From: Siniperca chuatsi
Lineage: Eukaryota; Chordata; Actinopteri; Centrarchiformes; Sinipercidae
DNA length: 64,000 bases
Assembly: GCF_020085105.1 (NCBI RefSeq)
Contig: NC_058042.1
Coordinates: forward strand, 11,176,501-11,240,500
Reading direction: 5' to 3'
The position numbers and the translations under genes were made by a program. This document shows, in pieces, positions 1-53,899 of this stretch (its first letter is position 1; each line of letters starts with the position of its first letter). The notes beneath the pieces are model-generated. The model ran no database searches, had not been told where the DNA came from, and saw only the letters and a program-made list of their open reading frames with translations.

Positions 1-604
1 CCCATCCACTAGTGCTGACAGGGAAGGGTAGGTCATTTCTCCAACCGAAGCTCCCCACTCTCCCATTAAGACCCTTTCCTCTCTCTGTGTGTGCTTCATG
101 TTTCCCATATTTCTCAAAAAGTGAGGGTCTTTGCTGCTTTCACAGCAGATTTTTGTGGTGGCTTGTTGCATTTTTGTTTGTTTCTTTTCTTGTGCAGTTT
201 TTTGGGTTGGGTGGGGGCGGACTCTTCTCAGCTTCATTTTCTGTATAGGCATTGTTTAATGGTTTGTTTTTTTCTGCAGTCATCTGCATGGTGTTGTGCA
301 TCAGTAACCTTGGTTATGGGCATACTCATGGCTCCCACTATACAGCATACCCTTACACAGGTTTCACTCTTTCTGCATGAACAAACATAACAAAATACAA
401 AATCGGTGTGTACCTCTCCCCGGTGCCCTGCACCCCCAAAATCCTCATGCCTGTCTCTGCACAGCTGGAGCTCTTTCTGGTCTGCTGTCTTGTTGGCAGC
501 TGGTTCAACTGATACAGTTTACTGCTTTGTGTCTGTGTGTAAATATGCCCAAATATTCACGTATATGTGTGCATTTTTGTTTCTCATCACCTTCATCATT
601 CCAG
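1..604 (+). other. baz2b: Intron of baz2b (partial)
   Basis: No convincing exon is visible here. The stretch is T-rich and ends in a standard 3' splice site (ttccag) before the exon at 605, so it reads as the tail of an intron whose upstream exon lies outside the window. The short open frames are low in charged residues and match nothing I know. Confidence 0.6.
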
Positions 605-2396
605 CGGTGAAGAGGAGGTTGCCCATGGTATGAAGGTGTGGAGGAAGGCCCTGACTGAAGTGCGTAGTGCTGCCCAGTTGGCCATGTGTATTCAACAACT
701 GCAGAAATCTATCGCCTGGGAGAGGTCCATCATGAAAGTGGTGAGCAGCAGATAGTATAGAACCACAGCATATTTCCACCCCACTAATTAAAAACAAACT
801 CTATTCAGGAAGTGTACACTTGTTTTTAATGGATGCACTTGTTTTTTTAGTACTGTCAGATGTGCAGGAAGGGGGATAACGAGGACCTCCTCCTGCTGTG
901 TGATGGCTGTGACAAAGGCTGCCACACTTACTGTCACAAACCCAAGATCACCAGTATCCCAGAGGGAGACTGGTACTGCCCGGCCTGCATATCCAAGGTA
1001 TCAGATCAATTTATAATACATTTAATTGATTCACATTTAATTGATTCCTCTGTAATTTAGAAGTTTAGGAAACATCCACACCATATATGGCCTTTGCCAA
1101 TGTTGGTATTTGACAGCCAAAACAGATATTTTTGTATTAAAACTGTCAATGGATGATATATTGCGCCAGTACTCACTGAAATTCAATAATTTTCATGTTT
1201 TCAAAGAATTATTTTTTTAAAGTATATTTTTAACCCTTTATTTGAAAGTGGACAGTAGAGAGGTGAGAGAAAACAATGTTCAACAAAGGTCCCCCGCCTT
1301 CAAACCGGGGACTTTGCCATCACTATTTGGTATGCGTCTTAACTAACAGGCCACCAGGACGCCCATTGCTCAAACATTATACATTTCCCTTAAAGTTTTA
1401 TTACGTTTCCTCTCAACTTTTATTGTCTGCAGCATGGATTTGGGCTTTATCCCATTAAGTGACAATAAAACTCTCCATTCATATTCATACTAATAAAATT
1501 CTGTGAAGGAGGAAAACCATTGTTTTTTTTCAAGCTTTACAGAATGTCTTTATGTGGATGTGGTCAGGGAAGAACACTAGTTTGTACTAAATAATATTGG
1601 TGGTGTAAAATATGACAAATTGAACTAATAGTTTAGAAAAGGCCAGTATTAATATGAAAAATAGGACACTATACTATTAGTTTTAATTGCACCAGACCTC
1701 AGAGAATGCATTGTTTACTCTGTGCAGGCAAGTGGTCCATCTCCCAAAAGCAAAAAACCTCCAAGCAAACAAGTAGCATCCAGCGGAGGAGGTGGTAAGA
1801 AAGGTGGAGAGGCGAAGAAGAACGGGAAGCAGGCAGGCAACGGTGAAGTGTCGGAGGACGACCCAGCCAGCGCCAGCAGCACACCCAAGAAAGGAGCAAA
1901 AGACACCAGCAGGAAGAGGAAAACAGAGGAGAGCTCACCTGCTCTACCAGCAGCCAATCAGGAGAGCCCTGTGTGTGTGAAGCGAGCCAAGACAGCTAGA
2001 GACAACAACAGGGACCTGGGATTATGCAGGTATGTGCCCCTGGCTTGCTCGTAACTTGTCTTTCTGTTGAATTCTTCATTTTTTTTATCACCCATCTTCT
2101 AAACAGTTGTACAGCAGATGTTGTCTACGGTAGGACTGAATCAAATAAGCCGCAGGGAGCTGATGTGTTTTAACTTCCTCTTTTTTTGCCTTTTCTATCA
2201 ACATTAAAGGTTATTTACCTCTCATGAGTGATATTTTTTCAGCATCAAGTCAGCTATAAGCCTAGTTTATTTTTGGCTAGTATTGGTTGATATAAGCTCA
2301 TTAAAACACAGATGTCACTAAAGACCTTACATCAGATATAATCTTCAAACCTCCATTAACTGATTTTTTCATGTTGCGTTTGTGTCCACCTGATGA

Positions 2397-2441
<45 letters not shown>

Positions 2442-3368
2442 GTCACTACCAACTCCTGAGGGAAATATCTGGCTCTTATGCTGCTGAATGCTCCACTATG
2501 TTCACCAGCTAGTCACTAACTGTGTGTCGTTTGTCTGTCGTTTGGTGCTGAGCAGGTCGTGTAAAGTGGGTTTTTAGAGCTTTTTCGCTGAAAATAGCTG
2601 CCTAATGCGGACCAAAACATGAATCAAAACAGTAAAGTTGCAGGCTTAAAACCAAAACAATGAGCTAAAAGACACTACCAACGCTCTGTAGAGTCGGTTG
2701 ATAATTCTCTGCGGGTTCGTTCCCATGAGCAAAATATATTTGATCCATTGTTAATATAAAAATATTGATTATAGCTGCTTTAAAGGATAGCTTCTCAGTG
2801 TGATATCCAAGGCTTTTTTCCCTAACAAATATAATTCTTGGTCTGTGTCTAACCATTTGTGTGTGTATTTGTGTGTGTTTGTGTGCTCAACAGGGTACTC
2901 CTTGCTGAGTTGGAGCGGCATCAGGATGCATGGCCTTTTCTCACACCCGTCAACCTCAAATCGGTCCCTGGCTACAGGAAGGTCATCAAGAAACCGATGG
3001 ACTTCTCAACCATACGTGAGAAGCTTGTGAGCAGCCAGTAAGTTCCCATCACTTCTGTTTGTTCTTTTTTTCACTGAAAGCCTTCAGGGCCTTTGAACAG
3101 AAGTCAGAGAAGTGTTTTTCAGAAAAGAAGTTTTAGTTACACAACAGTATGTGATGTATCAGCTGTTGTAAGTTGTACTTTCCCACCGTAAGACTTTTTT
3201 TTAAATTTCAGGTATCAAAACCTGGAGACTTTCATCATTGATGTCAACTTGGTCTTTGATAACTGCGAAAAATTCAATGAAGACAATTCAGACATTGGTC
3301 GAGCTGGTCATAACATGAGGAAGTTCTTTGAGAAGCGCTGGACTGAGCTTCTGAAACAAACAAACTAA
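605..3368 (+). CDS. baz2b: Bromodomain adjacent to zinc finger domain protein 2B, C-terminal part
   Basis: Five 3' exons: 605-740, 851-997, 1728-2029, 2894-3037 and 3212-3368 (stop TAA at 3366). All junctions are GT-AG and phases agree, giving about 294 residues. The first exon encodes the helical stretch before the PHD finger (AAQLAMCIQQLQKSIAWE). Exon 2 is a complete Cys4-His-Cys3 PHD finger, with CRKGDNEDLLLLCDGCDKGC followed by the second zinc-ligand half ending GDWYCPAC. Exon 3 is a Lys/Ser-rich linker. Exons 4-5 are the bromodomain: WPF shelf, VIKKPMDFSTIREKL, and the acetyl-lysine-binding Asn in CEKFNEDNS. In mammals BAZ2B is a nuclear reader of acetylated and unmodified histone H3 tails linked to ISWI-type remodelling. 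I chose BAZ2B over BAZ2A because the PHD reads CQxCRKGDNExLLLLCDGCDKGC and because wdsub1 and tanc1 follow. The 5' two thirds of the gene is outside the window. Confidence 0.95.
1244..1364 (-). repeat. tRNA-derived SINE-like fragment in a baz2b intron
   Basis: Read on the - strand from 1364, the sequence opens GGGCGTCCTGGTGGCCTGTT and continues into a box-A-like TGGCCTGTTAGTTAAG and a degraded box B (GGTTTGAAG) about 40 nt later. A tail containing TCTCTCACCTCTCTACTGTCC follows. This is the layout of a tRNA-derived SINE head. The promoter boxes are mutated, so it is an old, probably silent copy. The identity comes from pattern recognition, not from a database match. Confidence 0.5.
2401..2439. 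repeat. (TA)n microsatellite
   Basis: Alternating TA/AT run of about 39 nt in the baz2b intron upstream of the bromodomain exons, adjoining the dispersed repeat at 2452. Confidence 0.95.
2452..2790 (+). repeat. Dispersed repeat, copy 1 (opposite-strand copy near 16955-17390)
   Basis: The segment from CTCCTGAGGGAAATATCTGG through TTTGGTGCTGAGCAGGT to GTGGGTTTTTAGAGC matches the reverse complement of 17049-17175 almost base for base. Its position in an intron and again in a second gene marks it as an interspersed element, probably a MITE. No target duplication is clear, so both ends are approximate. Confidence 0.65.
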
Positions 3369-4600
3369 AAGTCTGTTCAGATTCTCCCCATAAACCCATT
3401 CAACTTTTCATATCGGAGCACCAGGTTTTACTTTTATGTTTATTTTCTGATGGAGAATGTGGCTTTGGAAGATGGAAGAAGAAGTCAAATCCTTCCTTAA
3501 GGAATCCATGGTGTGCTTAAGAGAGATGTCACCTTGGACAAAAAAAAAAAGTCGTTACATAAGGTGCGCTGGATTTTATTACAACAGGGATAAAAGCCCC
3601 AAAGAGTCCCAGAGAAATGGGGTGTCATAGTGCAATACCATTCCCTGTCTCAGAACACTGCACTGAATTAATCCTCAACTGTCACTGATGTGTCTGCGCT
3701 AGAATACTTTCCACTACTTGTAAATAGTCTTTTGTTATTTAATCGTATTATAGTGAATGTATTTAATTTTGTAATAATTATTTATGAATCAAGGTCCACT
3801 TCATTTTCTATGAAAAGGAAGAATCAGCTGAACTGCTTTGAATTAAAAAAGGAATGTGTCTTTGTGTTATAATTTTTCTCCCAAATATCAAACAAAGCCA
3901 AGAAAAAAAAACTGTTTACACTGTTCAGTGCTTTGGGGCATCAGAGGACTGTATTCATTTGTTCAAACTGTAAAACTGCATTTATTTACAGGAGCAGCAG
4001 AGGAACAGACAATGGTGATTCATGTGTATATACTGTTTATTAATGTCAATATTATGTCTTGTTTGGAACAATGTGTAAAAATTGTTTAAGAATATTAAGA
4101 TATTGTTTATGCCTTAGAATGATTGTAGCATTCTATTTTAGTGAACGTGATGAAAACATCATAAATATTGTTTGTACAGTATATACATATCCTCTGCAAA
4201 CACTGTGGTATCCTTAATCTTGGTAGTGCCTACCCTTCCAACAGGGGCATGTAGGGGATGTTATTGTTTTTAGTTTTCATTCTGACGACAACATTATTTT
4301 TTTTATATGATTTCAATCCAACAAGGCCTCCAAAGTTGGACAGTGACACAGAAATCATTCCTCACCATAGCAGAAAAAAAAGGAACAACAAGCATTCAGT
4401 TATGCTTGTTGCATGATGCATTTCCTCGTAATCTGCCACAATACAGAGGACCTAAGGCCATTTGTAACCACTGTGTTGAACCTTGCTGTGTGTTGTGGCC
4501 TGATGGAGGCAGCTAGATTTTTTTGTACCCAAGTCAAGAGTACTTGAAGTTACTTTATTTAAGATATTGTGGAATAAAAGTATCATTCTTTTGTAGGAGC
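3369..4600 (+). other. baz2b: 3' UTR of baz2b
   Basis: AT-rich non-coding sequence after the baz2b stop. A consensus AATAAA lies at 4573-4578, so the transcript probably ends near 4600. Earlier weak signals (AATTAAA near 3840) may give shorter forms. Open frames here are short and not protein-like. Confidence 0.65.
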
Positions 4601-5387
4601 TTTATTTTTCACTAGTGTGTGGCACGGACCTATTAAAAAGGATGTTTTTCAACGTAAATGTCTTAAACTTGTTTTATTTCAGTTCCATCCTACAGAGCTG
4701 CTTTTGATAAATTGTGGTAGATCTGTGGATTAATCCCTTTTATTCTCTCAAATTAGAAATCATGTATGCATTTATGACCATAATCTGATTCTGAGTTCAA
4801 TTTCAAGGGCATGTTTTTTCAAGCTTAACAGTCGAAGGTTTTTCCAATGCCTTCATACTATCACATAACTAAGACTAGTGCCAAAAACACAAATGTAAAA
4901 ATCTTTTCAAGGTCCTTAAAATGTGCATTAAAATGATGCAAATTCAAAAATAAAGTTGTGAAGATGACAAAAGAAGAATGACAAATGACAAAAACATTAA
5001 TATGACAAGGATGCTTGGAATTGGCAGAAAATGTCTCAGAGCTTAATCCAAACTGAATGTACCATATTAGACAGATTGATTTAAAGTAGGTAGTTGAGAA
5101 TTTAGTTTTCATGCCATTTTGGAAGTAGTGGAAGCTCACAAAAAATGGACATTTTAAAATATGGATGATAAATATAGTTTTAAACTCTTGACAACCTAAT
5201 TTTCTCAACAAAAAAAAAATAATTTAGCTTCCATGTGCAAGCAGAAGTACAATAGAAAGGAAATGTGCTTGATCAATTTGACAAATACAGGTGGCAAATT
5301 TGGCAAGTGGCTATTTTCCAGGTTGCAGTATGTATTGGATGCAAACCACACAAAACACACAACTTTTTACAACAGCTAAAATGCAAG

Positions 5388-5715
5388 TCAGTTGTGGAAG
5401 AAGTATTTAGATATTTTTTTAAGTAAAAGTAGCCATACCACACTGGAAAATTCTCAATTAGAAGTGCAAGTCCTGCATATGTAATCTTTCTTAAGTTAAA
5501 GTACAGAAGTATTGGAAAGAAAACGTACTTTTCATTCAAAATAGCCTCTTTCAGTGTTATATTTGATGCATTAACATGTAAGCAGCATTTTAATGTTGTA
5601 GTTGGTCGAGGTGGAGCTAATTTTAACTAGTTTATATACTATATGTAGTTTAATGATGACAATGCATCAAATTTTATAAACTAATCATGTGTTTTGTCTG
5701 TGTCTGTCTTAACCT
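5388..5715. mobile_element. Probable hAT-like MITE
   Basis: Begins CAGTTGTGGAAGAAGTATTT and continues with degenerate copies of AAGTAAAAGTAGCCATACCA and AAGTCCTGCAT. This phrase is shared with a very common teleost non-autonomous DNA element as I remember it. No coding capacity. The 3' end is approximate and the family assignment is from memory. Confidence 0.5.
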
Positions 5716-5721
5716 GAAAAG

Positions 5722-5862
5722 TAATCAAGTCAAGTCAATTTTATTTATATAGCCCAATATCACAAATCACAAATTTGCCTCAGCATAGGCCACCCTCTGT
5801 CCTTAGACCCTCAATCTGGATGAGGAAAAACTCCCCAAAGAAAAACTTTTAACGGGGAAAAA
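5722..5862. repeat. Dispersed teleost repeat fragment
   Basis: Contains TTTTATTTATATAGCCCAAT, ATCACAAATCACAAATTTGCC, CCTCTGTCCTTAGACCCTCA and AGGAAAAACTCCCCAAAGAA in that order. I recognise this phrase order from many fish genomes, probably the 3' tail of a retroelement. No ORF remains. Confidence 0.5.
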
Positions 5863-6304
5863 ACCTGTCTTGAGTAAATGTAATTTCCAGCATGCTGCTT
5901 TGCCAATGTGAGTTGGTCACATGGTGGATTCACAGGTAAACTATCACAGTGATGGTAGGTCAAAATACATGAGTACATATTGGCCAACCACTGCAGTGCC
6001 TGACATGGAGTACACTGTGTTGAATTGGAAGGACAACTCTGCAGCTGTGAATTAATCTGGAGGTATCACAGGTTCTTAATAAGTCAAGCAAAATCATGCA
6101 AATAAATACTAAACACGCACAGTGATGAATTGTACATAACCACAGTACTAAAAGCCATCAGTTTTCAAAAGAAGTATAATTACAAAATATTACACATACT
6201 ACAGTTTCCAATGGATTCCAAATGGCCGTGTTCACACTTAAAGTCTGAGAAATCTGAATTTATTAGCCCTGATTTAGGAGCTCTTCAAGTCTGAAGAGAC
6301 ACAC

Positions 6305-6395
6305 AGAGGGTGACGTAACCCGCTTTACGTCACGGTCAGCTGTTCGATGAGGAAGTAAACAACAGTCAACTGAACAGACAACACGACGGAGAAAG
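6305..6395 (+). promoter_or_regulatory. wdsub1: wdsub1 promoter and first non-coding exon
   Basis: Two CRE/ATF-type octamers face each other: TGACGTAA at 6311-6318 and TTACGTCA at 6325-6332, with a 6-nt spacer. A GGAAGT ETS-like core follows at about 6351. A 5' splice site (GAGAAAG then gtaccg) ends a likely 5' UTR exon at 6395. It would join the acceptor at 7764, 14 nt before the start codon. The exact transcription start is not visible; no TATA box is evident. Confidence 0.55.
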
Positions 6396-7305
6396 GTACC
6401 GCACGTTACAATTAGATTTCATTTGATTTGCCGCTTGAGTTTGGTTGTTGGGATGTTTTGCCAGGTTTTTTCGCGCTGGTGAATAATATTTGACATTATA
6501 ACATGAAGTAGAGAGTTGCTTCTCGGCTCTGCTGCACCGTTAGCTACAGACACAGCTTCCCCATGGCTTCTGTTATTCGTCTGCTGCTTTTTTTTCTTGG
6601 TCTGTTAGTGAAGTGATATGACAAACACATTTTTTTCCAGATTAAAAAAGGAAAACTACATGGATGTTCCTTGTTTCCTGGTCTGCTGTTGAACTTGAAT
6701 GAGCCATTCATAAAGTTCAACGTGCTGCACAAACAGATTGTTAGACACATGTGCTTTAAATTGCTGATAACCAACGGTCACTAATGTTGAGGGCAGAGCT
6801 GTGGACTTGAGACTCCAATCAAACCTCAAAATGAGGTGTAACTTGACTTCCTTGAGATTTGACTCCCTGAAGACTTGAGGAATAAAAGTAAAAAAATAGA
6901 ACATTTCTCCGCCTGGTGAAATCCCTGAACAATAAAGAATGTATCTTAAACTTAATTTATCCCATGTGCAATATGTGCTCTTAGTAGTAATGCATTATAA
7001 ACTGCCTCTTGGTTCCCTGCACAGTTTAGGCCTACATTATTTTTCTTATCTTTATTCTTTGGGTTGCAGCTTTCATTGCTTTTATCATACACCCTTTGTC
7101 TTATTTTGATTGTTCTTATTCTAGTACAGCACTTTCAATGTCTTCAATTGTAGTCTTAGTGTGTTTTTACTGTGTTTATGTTTCACGTTTGTGTTTTATT
7201 CTGCCTTGCTGCAAAAATGATTTTCTGTGTATTTATAGGGGTGAGTTCTCAGCTATGTGAAAGCTTGGGCTTTCAGAAATTGTGCTGAGAAATTAAAATG
7301 TTTAA

Positions 7306-7470
7306 ATGCTGCAACAATTATTTTCCTTTTTTTTTTTTAATTATCAACTGATTTATCAGGTAGTCCATAAACTGTCAGAAAATAGTAAAACAAGTGCCCC
7401 AGCACAATTTCTGAAAGCCCAAGGTGATGTCTTGTTTTGTCTGACCAACAGTCCAAAACCTGTGAAGCAG
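7306..7470. repeat. MITE relic
   Basis: Segments such as AACTGTCAGAAAATAGTAAA, GCCCAAGGTGATGTCTTGTT and CTGACCAACAGTCCAAAACC occur in the order known from a widespread teleost hAT-type MITE (from memory). It is truncated, lies in wdsub1 intron 1 and has no coding potential. Confidence 0.5.
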
Positions 7471-7777
7471 GAGTGTACAAGGCAGCAAGGAAAAGGACCC
7501 ACATGCAGACAACAGGGCAGACAGCAGCAGTTCACTTATTTAATGATAAAGTGACGATGTATAAGCTTACAGGCAAGGGTAGCAAATCCAAACAGAAATA
7601 GTAGAAAATGAGTTCAATAATTTATATATTCTTATGTGTTTTTCACGTTCAGGACTTGCTAATTCCTTGCTGTATGAAAAAAAGAAACTGATGGAATATA
7701 TTGCTATATCATGTCTCTGAACCATTTCCCCTCTTCCCTTCATTCCCTGTATATGAACTTTAGGACCGGCTCTCCAA

Positions 7778-16774
<8,997 letters not shown>

Positions 16775-17016
16775 CATCCAAAAGATCACTGACCCACAGT
16801 GCCCCAAATATTTTCCCTAAAGTAGACAGAAACCAGAATACAGTGCTCACAAGGATGCCACAGCATTCCAAGAACAGGTGTGTCTGATTTTATTCAGTTT
16901 GAGGCATCTGAACACTGTGGGAGTAGTTTCTTCATTGGCACTCATTTGTAAAGCTGCAATTTTTGACCACCGGGGAGCAGAAAAGCAAAATCGTAGCAGC
17001 TTAAATGTACTTTCAG

Positions 17017-17051
<35 letters not shown>

Positions 17052-17640
17052 CTTAAAAACCCACTGTACACTACCTGCTCAGCACCAAACAGTAGACAGA
17101 CACAGTTAGCGACAAACTGATGAACATAGAGGAGCATTTAGCAGCTAAAGAGCCAGATATTTCCCTCAGGAGTGCGTTAATATTGGATTTACATTTACAT
17201 TCAACAGGTGGCTAGAGACACAGCTCCAAATGAATAATCCGTAACTGCTGCATGTGTAAATAAGCAACTGTTTGCTAACAAGTTGGCCAAATCACCTTAA
17301 AACGTGATGATATGTCAGTGTTGTGTTCACAACCTGTTTCCGCTGCCCCAAGTGGCCAAAAAAATCAGTTATTGCAGGTTTAATATTCACAAGCCTTACA
17401 TTTAAGGCTTGTCTGCCAACTCCTCAGAAACATACCTTAGTACTCTTTGCCTTGCTAAATGTTAGACTTTCTCAACTCATTTACTTTAGCTTTAGAAAGC
17501 AAGCGATTTGTTTCGGCTGATAATGACCAGTTTTCTGGTCTGTGCTGTACAGAAAACACATAATGATAAAAAAATAACATGTCTGCAACACTGTAGGCTC
17601 CTAATTAAATAAAAATTATAAAGTGCACGTTTTGATTACT
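16775..17640 (+). other. wdsub1: 3' UTR of wdsub1
   Basis: Non-coding sequence after the stop. The first consensus AATAAA I find is at 17608-17613. If that signal is used, the 3' UTR includes the dispersed repeat at 16955-17390 and its internal A28 tract. Confidence 0.5.
16955..17390 (-). repeat. Dispersed repeat, copy 2
   Basis: The part from GCTCTTAAAAACCCACTGTA to ATATTTCCCTCAGGAGT is the reverse complement of 2452-2600. The part around TGGCCAAAAAAATCAGTTAT probably marks the far end. An A28 run lies at 17021-17048. The ends are approximate; the element is probably a MITE. Confidence 0.6.
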
Positions 17641-19197
17641 TAATCTTCATCAAGTTCACAATTTCTCTTGATCTAGCTACCCACAGTACCTTATACAGGT
17701 AGCTATTTTGCTGAACAAAACGTTTTTATTGATACATATTACATACAGACACTTCTGGACAAAGCACAGTGTTAAACACAGTGCTTTATAATGAAAAAAA
17801 AAAAAACTTTGATTGGGAGGCCTTTAGTGTTGCGTGCATTTTTTATTTATTACTTTTTATTGACTGATTAACCAAAAAAACGATGAGCTGTAAGTGTCTG
17901 AAAGCTACAAAGAACTTCAGACTGGAGTGTTGATTTGCAGTTGGATCAGCAATACTAACAACCCTTAGAAATATAGCTTAATGGGGCTTTAATTGAAAAT
18001 TAGTAATGTTGGTTATCACACTGAAAAGACTATCGGCAGTTAAGCATTACATATATGTGTCTTAAGATTGTCTGAACATTGCAGGACCTTGCTTATAGTT
18101 TAGGGTTGACTTCCCTGTACAAGCTAACATCCGGCTTTTAATGAAATGAATGACGATAATGAAAACATTTCCGCAATATTCAGAAATTGCAATGTCCATA
18201 TTTTTATACAAGTAGTTTATTCTGATGGCTTGGTTAAATGTCAGTTTAGATAAGTTAGGTTGTACTGTGAAATACCTTTTATCCATCCATACACACTCTA
18301 AAGCTTAGGCAACATTTTATAGATTATACTGTGAAAGAAGTAGAAGTAGTAGTAGAAGAAATGTAGTCCTCCATTAATATTTTATTATACCACAATAATA
18401 ATGTGGTACCATTCTGTAATCCATAGTATGACTCTGAAAAGGGTATATGACAACTATGGACATACAGCAATGTAAGAAGTCTCTTAAGATTTGTTATTAT
18501 TGACTGTTGCTTGTGTAAATGATCTCTCTGTGTCCAAACAAACCAATAAGCACTTCATATGAATATGTCATCTGCTATGCAAAAATAAATAACATATACT
18601 GTGGATATTGAAGCAATCCATTAAATATTAGATTATGACAAGAAGTTTCCAACAATGTCATGTACAGTGCCGTTTTTTATCAAATGTACCAAGAAAAAGA
18701 ATCTCAAGTACACAAAGTAATTTCTTTTGAAGCCTGTAATGCTGACAGATAACCACTTACAGGGCAATATATAATCTGCAAATATAGTGTACACCGTACA
18801 AATATAAATATTTTTTAAAAGACACTTGACAATAGAAATGGTCATATCCTGCAACTAACAGCATGAGGTTGTTTTTATATTCGTGCACAAAGCTTTCTCT
18901 GACTTCTATACTGTATTTGATATAATAAAGTTTAGACAATATACTACTTATGTTTTTAAATCCCTATTTAAGGTATGTCTGGTTTTCTTGAATACACTAG
19001 TGTAGCTGTAGACATGTAAGCAAAAGCATAGTAGCCTGAGTTGAACACTGGTTCTAGATTGTAAGTGCAGTGCAGCAGCATAACTCTACAAAACAGGCTC
19101 AGGGAAGGGAGCTGCTATCAAACCAGTCTCCCTTGCTACCTTATGTGGGACATAGTTTGTTGAAATCAGCCTGTATCTGTGCTTTGATAAACTATAT
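17641..19197. other. Tail-to-tail interval with tanc1 3' UTR
   Basis: AT-rich, without protein-like ORFs. Most is probably 3' UTR of tanc1 on the - strand. Several TTTATT words (17842, 17856 and 18381) would read AATAAA on that strand, so the poly(A) site cannot be fixed. Confidence 0.45.
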
Positions 19198-52614
<33,417 letters not shown>

Positions 52615-52883
52615 AGCTGGGCTGTTGCTTCACTCTCTACTGCCTGTGGAAGCCTATAGCAAAATTTTAATTTGAATTAGGAAGACATTATTTCAGGCAA
52701 CATTACCCCCGCTCTTAGTTCTCAATTAAACTGCTGGAGAACCCGAATTAATTGGTGTTTTTTAAAACCATGATAACTATTTAGTCTTTAACGATGAGTA
52801 ATTTCTATACATTAACCATTAGTACACATATGGGTAACCACACATATAAAATTACATCATCCTAAAATGAAGCCTCGAGTTAC

Positions 52884-53055
52884 CTTTTTTTTATGTCTTC
52901 TTTGATGCCGGCATGTCTCCACATAAATCCACAGGAAGCTGATGGGAGACCATTAAACTCGCGGAGTCCAATTAAGAAGTGCTGCACCTCCTCAGTCAAC
53001 TCACACAATGTTGGAAGAGGAGTCGGGCGCGCGCGTCGTGCACATGCGTGCTTGC
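52884..53055 (-). promoter_or_regulatory. tanc1: tanc1 5' non-coding exon and CpG-rich promoter
   Basis: A donor AAAAAAG/gtaact ends a likely first exon at 52884. Upstream, 53025-53050 is CpG-rich (GGGCGCGCGCGTCGTGCACA, then TGCGTGC on the + strand), resembling an NRF1-type CpG promoter. The transcription start must lie near 53000-53055. The exon holds two upstream ATGs. Confidence 0.55.
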
Positions 53056-53596
53056 CTTATGTTCCACATTTGATGTACCCTTAATGATTTAGCCTAATAT
53101 TTTATTTTAACCCGTTTTGTTCTTTAAACTCACAGTATGGGCTGTTTATCATTTGATCTTCATTATTACTCATTATTATTACTGCTATAACAACACCAGC
53201 AGCACCACAAATAATAATAATAGTAATAATAGCAACATATTCGCCTAGTCTAACAATGTTAAGACATATACTAATGAAACTGTGTTGACTCTTCTACTTA
53301 ATATAACATTAGCTGAAACTGATTGCGGCATATTTAATATTCCTGCATGAAACAGACATTTAAAAAAGGCTATACAAATTCTTAATTATTAATCCATTCC
53401 TTTTCCCTCTCGAAAAGCTTTTTACTTTTATACAGTGTCATAAGGTGTCATTACCTACAAATTACAGCCTAAATTATATATTTTATAGTTTAAATAAATT
53501 TAACATGTACATATCATCATCACATCCAGCACTCTGCACCATTACATTCTTGTTTACAATTTTCAGAAACAGTTTTGACTTGTATAGACATTGTAG

Positions 53597-53597
<1 letters not shown>

Positions 53598-53632
<35 letters not shown>
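53598..53632. repeat. (TA)n microsatellite
   Basis: Run of about 17 TA units in the interval between tanc1 and the possible + transcript. Confidence 0.95.
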
Positions 53633-53633
<1 letters not shown>

Positions 53634-53899
53634 GCACACACACAGGGCTACACATCTATATTTTTCACCTACTTGAATATATATTATAGTTAAATATGTA
53701 TGTTTACCTATATTTGTTCTGCTTTCTTGTCCTTGTTTTAGCTGAATGTCTATTTCTATATATCTACCTGTAATGAGGCAATGCATGGTTGTGAACATTA
53801 GTCCAGCGCATTTTGTAAATTACGGTAAAAACGCGTCATCTCCAACTGTCAACACCAGAGGGCGATAATGTATAAATTACCTCTTCAACCTCAAGGGGG

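Larger units (their letters stand above)
4601..6300. other. Intergenic region baz2b-wdsub1
   Basis: No gene is seen. The first 800 bp are AT-rich and featureless to me. A MITE-like repeat starts near 5388 and a dispersed teleost-type repeat lies at 5722-5862. From about 6220 the sequence becomes more mixed and leads into the wdsub1 promoter. Confidence 0.6.

Noticed and set aside
1240-1364. Functional tRNA gene at the tRNA-like sequence
   Set aside because: Box B is degraded and no cloverleaf with matching acceptor stem can be drawn; a SINE relic fits better.
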